DNA of 64,000 nucleotides, from positions 1 through 64,000 of the forward strand of contig UQWI01000006.1 of assembly GCA_900544765.1 (NCBI GenBank), given 5' to 3'. Position 1 is the first letter of the stretch. Each line of letters starts with the position of its first letter. Source of the DNA: an uncultured Eubacteriales bacterium. GTDB lineage: Bacteria; Bacillota; Clostridia; Oscillospirales; Oscillospiraceae. Position numbers and translations under genes: made by a program. Shown one piece after another: positions 56,775-64,000 of this stretch. The notes under the pieces were generated by a model. That model had not been told where the DNA came from, made no database searches, and saw nothing but the letters and a program-made list of their open reading frames with translations.

Positions 56775-58205
56775 ATGCCCGAACATGGAATATATGTGCG
56801 CCAGCAGGCAACAAGCGTGAGTACGCCGGTCGTAGCGGATAGCGGCGTTCCTTTCGTTGTCGGTCTTGCTCCCGTACAGTCTGCTGAGTCTCCGGTTCAG
56901 GCCGGCAAGCCTGTACTGTGCACGAGCTGGGCCGAGGCCGTTGAAAAGCTCGGTTACTCCGACAACTGGGAGACTTACACTCTCTGCGAGATGATGTATA
57001 GCCACTTCCAGCTCTTCGGCTGTCAGCCCGTTATTCTCTACAACGTGCTCGACCCCGCCGACAGCGATATGCGAACCGATGTCGCGGCGGCAGATATGGC
57101 GGTCACTGACCATCAGGTGAAGCTCCCCATTGAAGCCATCAATGATGACGGACTCACCGTGAAGGCTGCAGGCGGCGAGGGAGAAGCTCTCATTAAGGGA
57201 ACGGACTATGACTGCTACTATGATGATGGCGAGCTGGTCGTGGAACTGCTCGAGGACGGAGCGGCATACGAGGCGTCCCAGGTCAACATCGCATACAGCA
57301 AGGTAACGCCCGAAGCTGTGACCACCACTGACATATCTATGGCGTTTGAAGCCATTGACCTGTGCATGTCCTCTGTCGGCGTCATCCCCGACCTTCTTCT
57401 GGCTCCGGGCTACTCTGGGGACCCCGTTGTTGCCGCGGTTATGACCACAAAGGCCGGAAATATCAACAGCATGATGCACGCCAAGGCAGTCATAGACATC
57501 GACTGCACCAGCTCCGGCGCGACGACGTACACCGACGCCGTTGCGGCAAAGGGCGCCAATAACTTCGTAGACCCGGACCAGATTGTTTGCTGGCCCATGC
57601 TCGGACTGGGAGATTATAAGTACCATATGAGCGTGCAGCAGGCCGGGCTTATGGCTCAGGTTGATACCGAAAACAGCGGTGTGCCTTATGAGTCCCCGTC
57701 CAACAAGGGCCTCCAGTGCGACCGCTTGATTCTGGCCGACGGCAGCGAGGTGCTGCTCACGAAAGCTCAGGCTGACGTGCTCAACGCCAATGGCATATGT
57801 ACAGCAATGAACTTCATCAACGGCTGGGTCGCATGGGGCAACTACACGGCGTGCTACCCCGGAAACACAGACGTGAAGGACTACTTCATCCCGGTGAGCC
57901 GCATGTTCGGCTGGGTCGGCAATACGCTTATCAGGACGTTCTGGGTTAAGCTGGACAATCCTATGAACACTGTGCTGCGTGACTCTATACTCAGCTCGGC
58001 GAACATCTGGCTTAACGGCCTTACGGGTATGGGCTATCTCCTGGGAGGCCGCGTCGAGATGCTGACATCCGAAAACCCGGTTACTGACCTTATGGCCGGT
58101 ATTATGAGGCTGCACGTCTATCTTACCCCGCCCAGCCCGGCGCAGGAGATAGATTTTATCCTCGAGTACGACGTCAACTACGTCACCGAGGCCTTTGCAG
58201 AGTGA
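56775..58205 (+). CDS. Tail sheath protein
   Basis: 476 aa. PEHGIYVRQQATSVSTPVVA and SGVPFVVGLAPVQSAESPVQ at the N-terminus, LLLAPGYSGDPVVAAVMTTK, NFINGWVAWGNYTACYPGNT, DYFIPVSRMFGWVGNTLIRT and the C-terminal segment typical of sheath proteins. Shows that the phage has a contractile (myovirus) tail. GTAAGGAGGGAAACAG precedes ATG 56775. Confidence 0.95.
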   Translation: MPEHGIYVRQQATSVSTPVVADSGVPFVVGLAPVQSAESPVQAGKPVLCTSWAEAVEKLGYSDNWETYTLCEMMYSHFQLFGCQPVILYNVLDPADSDMRTDVAAADMAVTDHQVKLPIEAINDDGLTVKAAGGEGEALIKGTDYDCYYDDGELVVELLEDGAAYEASQVNIAYSKVTPEAVTTTDISMAFEAIDLCMSSVGVIPDLLLAPGYSGDPVVAAVMTTKAGNINSMMHAKAVIDIDCTSSGATTYTDAVAAKGANNFVDPDQIVCWPMLGLGDYKYHMSVQQAGLMAQVDTENSGVPYESPSNKGLQCDRLILADGSEVLLTKAQADVLNANGICTAMNFINGWVAWGNYTACYPGNTDVKDYFIPVSRMFGWVGNTLIRTFWVKLDNPMNTVLRDSILSSANIWLNGLTGMGYLLGGRVEMLTSENPVTDLMAGIMRLHVYLTPPSPAQEIDFILEYDVNYVTEAFAE

Positions 58206-58218
58206 GGAGGTGTAGTAG

Positions 58219-58734
58219 ATGTTTGATGCTACGAACATAAACTGGGCGCTCTACGAGGACGGAACGGAGTTCCGCGGTATGCCGCAGGCTACGCTTCCGA
58301 ATATCTCTTACATAACGCAGACCCTCACCGGCGCCGGAATCGCCGGCAACGTCGACACAGCCGTCATCGGCCATATTGAGTCCATGCGCCTGACACTCAA
58401 TTTCCCTACGGTGACCAAGCAGAGTATCGTCCTTGCCGAGCCCCGCAGGCACAATATAGACCTCCGAGCTGCCGTGCAGGATGAAGACACTGTGAACGGC
58501 GTAATCGTCGTTCGCGCGGTGAAAAACATCATGGTTGTTGAGCCGGTCGCCCACAATCCCGGCAACATAGCGCCGGCGGCAAGGAGCGACGGCTCTGGTG
58601 AGTATTCTGTGCTCTCCTGGGCTATGTATATCGACGATGAACAGACGCTCGATATAGACCCGCTGAATATGAGGTTCTTTGTCAACGGTGTTGACTACCT
58701 GGCTTCAGTGCGCAAAGCCTTGGGTAAACAGTAA
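58219..58734 (+). CDS. Major tail tube protein
   Basis: 171 aa, P2 FII-like. INWALYEDGTEFRGMPQATL, PNISYITQTLTGAGIAGNVD, ESMRLTLNFPTVTKQSIVLA, DPLNMRFFVNGVDYLASVRK. Forms the inner tube within the sheath. GAGGAGGTGTAGTAG precedes ATG 58219, 13 nt after the sheath stop. Confidence 0.93.
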   Translation: MFDATNINWALYEDGTEFRGMPQATLPNISYITQTLTGAGIAGNVDTAVIGHIESMRLTLNFPTVTKQSIVLAEPRRHNIDLRAAVQDEDTVNGVIVVRAVKNIMVVEPVAHNPGNIAPAARSDGSGEYSVLSWAMYIDDEQTLDIDPLNMRFFVNGVDYLASVRKALGKQ

Positions 58735-58740
58735 TAACGG

Positions 58741-58764
58741 CAGGCTCGGGTTGCCCCGGGCCTG
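58741..58764 (+). terminator. Attenuator-like hairpin within the tail operon
   Basis: 10-bp stem CAGGCTCGGG (58741-58750), loop TTGC, CCCGGGCCTG (58755-58764, one wobble), then AACTTTT. Between the abundant sheath/tube genes and the low-copy chaperone/tape measure genes. Confidence 0.6.
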
Positions 58765-58788
58765 AACTTTTAAAAGGAGGAGTTATAC

Positions 58789-59172
58789 ATGAGCGAGCAG
58801 AAAAATATGAGCGCTGACGAGGCAATGGACACTCTCGAGAACGCTGACATTTCCCCGAGCGACAATGACGTGGTGGATATATCAGGCATCTACGTCCACA
58901 CGTTCAAAAAGCCGTTTGCCTGTCAGGGTAAGACATATGAAAAACTGACCTTCGATTTCGGGAGCCTGACTCTCAACGACAGCCTGGCTGTAGAGGATGA
59001 GCTAAATGTGCTCGGCAAGGGCGCGCTTCTGCCTGAGTGGAACAGTCAGTACCTTGTGAGGATTGCGGCTAAGGCCTGCACCGACAAAATTGGCAGTGAT
59101 GTGCTCATGGCGCTGCCCATTTCCGAGGGCCGTCGAATACTCACCCGCACCAGAAATTTTATCAGGAGCTAG
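58789..59172 (+). CDS. Tail assembly chaperone, short form
   Basis: 127 aa. DVVDISGIYVHTFKKPFACQ, LTFDFGSLTLNDSLAVEDEL, AAKACTDKIGSDVLMALPIS is the phage tail assembly chaperone (gpE/gp41-like) pattern. It ends just after an A-AAT-TTT slippery heptamer at 59154-59160. AAAGGAGGAGTTATAC precedes ATG 58789. Binds the tape measure protein during tail assembly. Confidence 0.88.
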   Translation: MSEQKNMSADEAMDTLENADISPSDNDVVDISGIYVHTFKKPFACQGKTYEKLTFDFGSLTLNDSLAVEDELNVLGKGALLPEWNSQYLVRIAAKACTDKIGSDVLMALPISEGRRILTRTRNFIRS

Positions 59173-59390
59173 GCGTCTGGCTGGGTGACGGCGGCAAGTG
59201 GGTGCGCGCACAGTGCCTTACACTGTCGCGCGCAAACAACACACCGGTATTTTACTGGCTGTCGCTGCCCGTCGGCTCGCTCCAGCATTGGATTGCCGCG
59301 CATAACGCGCTAGAGGCTGAATTGAGCAAGGAGCGTGATGAAGCCAGGCGCAAGGCAGAAGCAAGGCGTAAGGTACGCGGAAAACGATAG
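58789..59390 (+). CDS. Tail assembly chaperone, -1 frameshift product
   Basis: Predicted fusion of about 200 aa: 124 residues from the short form, then a -1 shift at AAATTTT (59154-59160) into an open frame that runs 76 more codons to 59390 (YQELGVWLGDGGKWVRAQCL..., ending ...RRKAEARRKVRGKR). The extension has no stop and no strong start of its own, and it ends 19 nt before the tape measure gene, as gpG-GT and P2 gpE-E' do. Frameshift itself is inferred from sequence. Confidence 0.75.
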
Positions 59391-59409
59391 AGAGGGGAGG
59401 GGACTGTAA

Positions 59410-62400
59410 TTGCCTAGCCGCAAAGAATATGAGATGCTATTTCAGCTCAATGCGGAGCTGGGAAAGAGCTTTAACGGCACTTTCAACAAGGCCCAGCAAG
59501 AGCTGCTTGAGATGCAGAAGGAGATACAGTCCCTCTCGAAGACTCAGTCGGACATATCCGCATACCAGAAGCAGCAGACGGCGGTAAATAATACGGCGAA
59601 CAAGCTCGCTTCCCTTCGGAAGGAATATGCCAACATCCAGCGAGAGATAAGTGAGACGGAAGGATTTTCTTCAAGTCTCGAAAATCGGCTTATCTCCAAG
59701 CAGCGTCAGATAGAGCGCACTGAGCAATCTCTTGAAAAGTACAAAAACCAGCTCAATGAAACAGGCAAGGCACTTGAGGATGCCGGCGTTGACACGTCAC
59801 AGCTTGAATCCGAAAGTGCCCGTCTTGCTTCTGAAATTGAGGATGTAAAGCGCCAACAGGACGAAGCTGCTGATGCGGCGCAGAATTTTGGCAATAAGGG
59901 TTCACAGGCCGTAATCTCCGTTGGCGAAGCCCTCGCGGCCGCGGGCATAGGCGTAGCCCTGAAAGAAATAGCCGGGTTTTTTGTGGACTGCGCAGAAGCG
60001 TCCATAGATTTCGAGTCCGCTATGACCGGCGTGGCAAAAACGACGGACCTGTCGGACGAAGAATTTGCAGCCATATCCTCGGATATCAAAGAGATGTCTA
60101 CGGAGATGCCGGCAGCCGCTGAAGAAATCGCAGGTGTTGCCGAAGCCGCCGGACAGCTCGGTATCGCAAAGCAAGACCTCCTTGACTTCTCAGAGGTCAT
60201 GATAGACCTCGGCGAAAGCACAAACCTCACTTCCGATGAAGCGGCTTCATCTCTGGCCAAATTTGCGAACATAACTGGCATGGCGGCTGACAGCTACAGC
60301 CGTTTGGGCGCCACTATCGTTGACCTCGGCAACAACTTCGCTACGACTGAAGCCGACATAGTCGCAATGGGCACGCGGCTTGCATCTTCCGGCTCTATCA
60401 TAGGCCTGAGCGAAGCCGAGATAATGGGCGTGGCTACTGCGCTTTCGTCCGTCGGCATAGAAGCCGAAGCCGGCGGCAGTGCCATATCCACGCTGCTCAA
60501 AAACTTTGAGACCATGGTTCAGACCGGCTCGCCAAAGCTGGCTGCTTTCGCCGAGGTCGCGGGCATGAGCGCTAACGAGTTTGCGCAGGCATGGGGCGAG
60601 AACGCTATAGGCGCCCTGTCCATGTTTATTGATGGTCTCGGCCGCGTAGACCAGAACGGCGGCAGTGCTGTTGCCGTGCTCGATGAGCTGGGCATCAAGG
60701 AGATTCGTCTCAGCAATGCTGTTCTGGCGCTGGCATCTTCAAACGGAATACTCAATGACGCCGTAACTACGGCCAATAATGCCTGGGAAGAAAATACGGC
60801 TCTCACCGCCGAGGCAGAAAAGCGCTACGCTACTACGGAAAGCCAGCTGCAGATGATGCAGAATGCATATCACAATCTGCAGGGCGCCATAGGCGACGCA
60901 TATACTCCGGTCGTGCGGGCGGCAGCCGGCGCGATGACTGACTTGCTGAGCGGCTTAGCAGAGTTCGCGGATGAAAATCCAGCCATTGTTGCCGGGCTTA
61001 CATCATTCGTCGGCGTTGTCGGACTGGCCACGGCTGGCGTCACTGCATACGCTGTGGCGATTAAGGCAGCTACAGCGGCAAAAGCTCTTTTCGCAGCGGC
61101 ATCCATTACGGCACTTGGGCCCATTGCAGCTATTACAGCCGGCGTAGGCGCTTTGGTCGGCGTAATCGCTGCTGTGGCGACTGCGGCGAAGAATGACGCC
61201 GTGCCCTCGGTCAAAGAGCTAACCGAAGCTACTGAGGACATGCAGGAGGTCATGGACGAGGCGCAGGCCACGTTCAACGATACGGCTTCGTCCACCATGG
61301 CCGCAGCTAATATTGCCGACCAGTACATCACCAAGCTCGAGGAAATGGAAGCTGCCGGCATGCGTACAGATGCGGAGCATCGGCAGTACCACAATACGCT
61401 GACACTGCTCTGCCAGGTCGTACCCGAGCTTGCGAATTACATAGACCTTGAGACAGACACCATTGAGGGAGGTACGGCGGCACTCAGGGCGAACACGGAA
61501 GCGTGGCGTGAGAACGCCATGCAGCAGGCCTATCAGGAGCAGCTGAATACCCTGTATGGCCAGTATTCCGCAGTGCTCATTGAGGCCGAGGAAAACAGTC
61601 TCGGTTATACAAAGGCCCAGCTTGCGCTCGAGGCCGCTGAGCAGAAAAAGGCAGACGCCATAGAGCGCATGAATGAGCTCTGGCAGGCCGCGTCTGACGA
61701 AGCGCAGCGTGTAGCTCGGGAGACCGGCGGCGTGGCAGATGCGTCGTTCTATCTGTCTCAAGAATATTACGAGCTTGAGCAGGCTATTTCCGACGCAGAC
61801 AAAGAAATCAACACGTCCCGCGATACCATGGACGCTTACCAGAAGGCCATGGATAAGGACGCGGAAGCTGTCGCCGCTGCGGAGGCAGAGATATCAAGCG
61901 CCGAAGAAGCTGTTGCCAGCTTGACTGGCGCACTTGACGCGAGCGCTGGCGCCATGACTGAGGATGCTCAGCAGCTGCAGTCTGAACTGTCCTCGGTTAA
62001 CGAGCAAGTCCAGTCCTTGGCTGAGGCGTATGCTGCCGCCTATGATTCGGCAGCTGAGAGCATCGGCGGGCAATATCAGCTTTGGGAGCAGGCGGCATCT
62101 GTAACAGCGACAAGCGCCTCAACCATCAACAGCGCACTGGCAAGTCAGACCGAATACTGGCAGAACTATAACGCCAATCTACAGGCGCTCACAGAGCGAA
62201 GCAGCGGCATAGCTGGACTGAGCGAGATGATAGCATCTTTTGCCGACGGTAGTGCTGAGAGCGTAAATGCTATAGCCGGAATGGCGAGTGCGAGCGACGC
62301 CGACCTTGCTACGATGGTCGAAAACTGGCAGGCGCTTCAGGAAGCGCAGCAGGAAGCTGCCGGCGGCGTGGCTGACCTCACGACTGGTTTTACCACGGCC

Positions 62401-62946
62401 ATGGATGAGCTTCAGACCGAACTCGCGGCCGACATTGAAGCTATGGACCTCAGCACGGAGGCACAGGAGAGCGGCAAGGCCACAATACAGGGTTTTATCT
62501 CTGGCGCCAGTTCTATGTTGCCTGATGTTCAGGCGGCGTATGCCAGGCTTGCCTCGGCTGCGGTTGCCGCGCTTGGCTCTGGCGGTACTGGTGGCGCCGG
62601 CACAGACGACGTCCCACACTATGCGTCAGGTACGCAGAGTGCTGCGCCTGGCTTCGCCGTTGTTGGTGAAGATGGCCCTGAGGTCGTCTATATGCGCGGC
62701 GGCGAGCGGGTGCTCAACGCCCAACAGACAGCCGCCCTACAGGCGCAGAGTGCCATCCCGGCAGCGCTGCCCGGTGACAGCGGAGGATACATCATCTACT
62801 TTTCGCCAGAGTATCATCTGTCCGGGGCGTCAAATATCGCTGACATACAGGCCATATTGGCCGAACACGACGAAGGACTTATGTCCCAGCTTGAGACGCT
62901 CATAACGCGCCTTGAGGCTGAGAGAGCAAGGAGGTCATACGCTTGA
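59410..62946 (+). CDS. Tail tape measure protein
   Basis: 1178 aa. Coiled coil at about 20-155 (LLEMQKEIQSLSKTQSDISA...), the TMP core from about 165 (VGEALAAAGIGVALKEIAGF, FESAMTGVAKTTDLSDEEFA, AAEEIAGVAEAAGQLGIAKQ, SLAKFANITGMAADSYSRLG), a hydrophobic stretch about 525-595, and Ala/Glu/Gln-rich helices to the end (HYASGTQSAAPGFAVVGEDG near the C-terminus). Its length sets the tail length. TTG start 59410 with GAGGGGAGGGG upstream. Confidence 0.95.
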   Translation: MPSRKEYEMLFQLNAELGKSFNGTFNKAQQELLEMQKEIQSLSKTQSDISAYQKQQTAVNNTANKLASLRKEYANIQREISETEGFSSSLENRLISKQRQIERTEQSLEKYKNQLNETGKALEDAGVDTSQLESESARLASEIEDVKRQQDEAADAAQNFGNKGSQAVISVGEALAAAGIGVALKEIAGFFVDCAEASIDFESAMTGVAKTTDLSDEEFAAISSDIKEMSTEMPAAAEEIAGVAEAAGQLGIAKQDLLDFSEVMIDLGESTNLTSDEAASSLAKFANITGMAADSYSRLGATIVDLGNNFATTEADIVAMGTRLASSGSIIGLSEAEIMGVATALSSVGIEAEAGGSAISTLLKNFETMVQTGSPKLAAFAEVAGMSANEFAQAWGENAIGALSMFIDGLGRVDQNGGSAVAVLDELGIKEIRLSNAVLALASSNGILNDAVTTANNAWEENTALTAEAEKRYATTESQLQMMQNAYHNLQGAIGDAYTPVVRAAAGAMTDLLSGLAEFADENPAIVAGLTSFVGVVGLATAGVTAYAVAIKAATAAKALFAAASITALGPIAAITAGVGALVGVIAAVATAAKNDAVPSVKELTEATEDMQEVMDEAQATFNDTASSTMAAANIADQYITKLEEMEAAGMRTDAEHRQYHNTLTLLCQVVPELANYIDLETDTIEGGTAALRANTEAWRENAMQQAYQEQLNTLYGQYSAVLIEAEENSLGYTKAQLALEAAEQKKADAIERMNELWQAASDEAQRVARETGGVADASFYLSQEYYELEQAISDADKEINTSRDTMDAYQKAMDKDAEAVAAAEAEISSAEEAVASLTGALDASAGAMTEDAQQLQSELSSVNEQVQSLAEAYAAAYDSAAESIGGQYQLWEQAASVTATSASTINSALASQTEYWQNYNANLQALTERSSGIAGLSEMIASFADGSAESVNAIAGMASASDADLATMVENWQALQEAQQEAAGGVADLTTGFTTAMDELQTELAADIEAMDLSTEAQESGKATIQGFISGASSMLPDVQAAYARLASAAVAALGSGGTGGAGTDDVPHYASGTQSAAPGFAVVGEDGPEVVYMRGGERVLNAQQTAALQAQSAIPAALPGDSGGYIIYFSPEYHLSGASNIADIQAILAEHDEGLMSQLETLITRLEAERARRSYA

Positions 62947-63155
62947 GCACGTACACGACCGTACAGGGCGATATGTGGGACAGTGTTTCCTACAAAGTAT
63001 TCGGCGACGTGGCCTATACCGACAAAATCATGAATCTCAATCACAAATACCGAAACATATATATCTTTCCGGCCGGTATTACGCTCACGCTGCCGGAGCC
63101 GGAGGATAAGGCGGTCAGCACGCTGCCGCCGTGGAAACAGGTGAGCAGTGTATGA
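62943..63155 (+). CDS. Tail protein X, LysM-like
   Basis: 70 aa. TYTTVQGDMWDSVSYKVFGD, VAYTDKIMNLNHKYRNIYIF, PAGITLTLPEPE is the gpX family (P2-type), with a LysM-like fold. TTG start overlapping the tape measure stop (TTGA). In P2-like tails it helps form the baseplate hub next to gpD. Confidence 0.9.
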   Translation: MSTYTTVQGDMWDSVSYKVFGDVAYTDKIMNLNHKYRNIYIFPAGITLTLPEPEDKAVSTLPPWKQVSSV

Positions 63156-64000
63156 GCCGCCGAGATATAGCAAGACGAGCGGCGGTTGAAGTATCGTTTG
63201 CGGGTGTAGATATCACACGCTCCATTAGGCCATACCTCCTGTCACTGACCTATACCGACAATGAAGAGGACGAAACCGACGACCTCCAAATCAAGCTGCA
63301 AGACCGCGAAGCCATTTGGACGGAATCATGGCTCGATGAGCTTATAAAGGCAACTGCGGCGTCTCGGATGAAGATTGACGCCGTAATTGCCACCCGCAAC
63401 TGGAATGGCGACGGCGGTGACGTTGTTTTGCCGTGCGGGTTGTTTGAACTTGACTCTGTAAGCGCTGAGGGGCCGCCAAACACTGTGACCATAAAGGCCA
63501 CGGCTCTTCCATTTTCGGCCTCCATTCGGCAGACAAAGAAAAACCGCGTTTGGGAGGCCTACTATCTTTCTGGCATAGCGAATCAGATGTGCAGCGAAGC
63601 CGGAATGACGTGTATGTACCTCTCAGCCGATGATCCGTACTTCGAGCGTGAGGAACAGGTCAAAACCAGCGACATAGCGTTCCTGAGTGAACTCTGCCAT
63701 AATTCCGGAATCAGCCTCAAGGTCACGAACAACATAGTCGTGCTGTTCGACCAGCGCGACTATGAGAGCCGCCCTGAGGTCATGACAATAACTCGCGGTG
63801 ATGGCAGCTATACGCGGCACAGCATAGGCACAAGCGCTGCCGAGACACAGTATGCATCGTGCCGAGTGAGCTATGTTGACCCGCGAAACGGTCAATGCAT
63901 AGAGGGCATCGCCAAGACCGAGGACTATAACGACGACGCCACCGATAACCAGCAGCTCGAAATTTCTGCACGCGTGGCCAGCGTGGCCGAAGCAGAGCAG
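63152..64000 (+). CDS. Late control protein D / baseplate hub protein, 3' end beyond the window
   Basis: 283 codons visible from ATG 63152, which overlaps the gpX stop by 4 nt; the frame is open at the window edge. ARRAAVEVSFAGVDITRSIR, PYLLSLTYTDNEEDETDDLQ, KLQDREAIW, LFELDSVSAEGPPNTVTIKA, ASIRQTKKNRVWEAYYLSGI, AFLSELCHNSGISLKVTNN match the P2 gpD/phage late control D family, the hub at the base of contractile tails. Confidence 0.9.
   Translation, partial: MSRRDIARRAAVEVSFAGVDITRSIRPYLLSLTYTDNEEDETDDLQIKLQDREAIWTESWLDELIKATAASRMKIDAVIATRNWNGDGGDVVLPCGLFELDSVSAEGPPNTVTIKATALPFSASIRQTKKNRVWEAYYLSGIANQMCSEAGMTCMYLSADDPYFEREEQVKTSDIAFLSELCHNSGISLKVTNNIVVLFDQRDYESRPEVMTITRGDGSYTRHSIGTSAAETQYASCRVSYVDPRNGQCIEGIAKTEDYNDDATDNQQLEISARVASVAEAEQ

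Noticed and set aside
56421-58238. 605-codon reverse frame opposite the tail sheath gene
   Set aside because: Opposite a certain sheath gene; low-information sequence rich in His, Val and Arg.

Overview
The window comes from a spore-forming, GC-rich Clostridia genome. The complete spoIIIA operon, a SpoIIQ-like M23 protein with a sigma-F-type promoter, GGAGG-type ribosome binding sites and Firmicutes-style tRNAs all point that way; an Oscillospiraceae-like gut bacterium is my inference. The left 26.9 kb is chromosome. From the tRNA-Thr gene to the right edge (about 37 kb) it is an integrated phage that continues past the window.

Chromosome, left to right: a reverse-strand group (GT2 glycosyltransferase, radical SAM activase-like protein, start of an FMN alpha-hydroxyacid oxidase); a glycolytic operon trmL-pgk-tpiA-gpmI-eno ending in a strong terminator; a small membrane protein; a membrane/zinc-ribbon/XRE protein; the SpoIIQ-like protein; a flavodoxin; a MarR-DUF2148 operon with a consensus promoter and twin palindromic operator; spoIIIAA to spoIIIAH, mostly translationally coupled; dinB overlapping an AraC regulator, which diverges from a xylose isomerase-like/PfkB kinase/class II aldolase set; galactokinase; a transglutaminase-like lipoprotein; an SLH-GH25 lysozyme; a polysaccharide-deacetylase-like protein lacking its metal site; and tRNA-Asp and tRNA-Thr.

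Prophage: the integrase lies directly beside tRNA-Thr, followed by reverse-strand lysogeny and cargo genes (PH-domain protein, lipoprotein, DUF3825 protein), two candidate small RNAs, and a CI/Cro switch with visible operators. The early region holds small genes, two of them reversed with their own strong promoters. The replication and recombination module has an AAA ATPase, PD-(D/E)XK nuclease, NinB-like protein, SSB, DnaD-like protein, DnaC-like loader, RecU, an FtsK-gamma-domain protein and a methyltransferase-like protein. An ArpU-like regulator precedes a late promoter with ten 10-bp repeats exactly in phase. Late genes begin with a polytopic membrane protein and a ParB/PAPS-reductase-like/ParB (IbrB-IbrA-IbrB-like) cluster. 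They continue with a lambda-like head set (GpA terminase, portal, ClpP protease with nested scaffold, gpD-like decoration, capsid) and a contractile P2-like tail (sheath, tube, chaperone with a -1 frameshift site, tape measure, gpX, gpD). Baseplate, fibre, lysis genes and the far attachment site are outside the window.

The least explained parts are the phased decamer array with its structured leader, the membrane protein plus ParB/PAPS-reductase cluster, the methyltransferase-like protein with a clamp-binding tail but no catalytic motif, and the two putative prophage small RNAs, one divergent from the DUF3825 gene.
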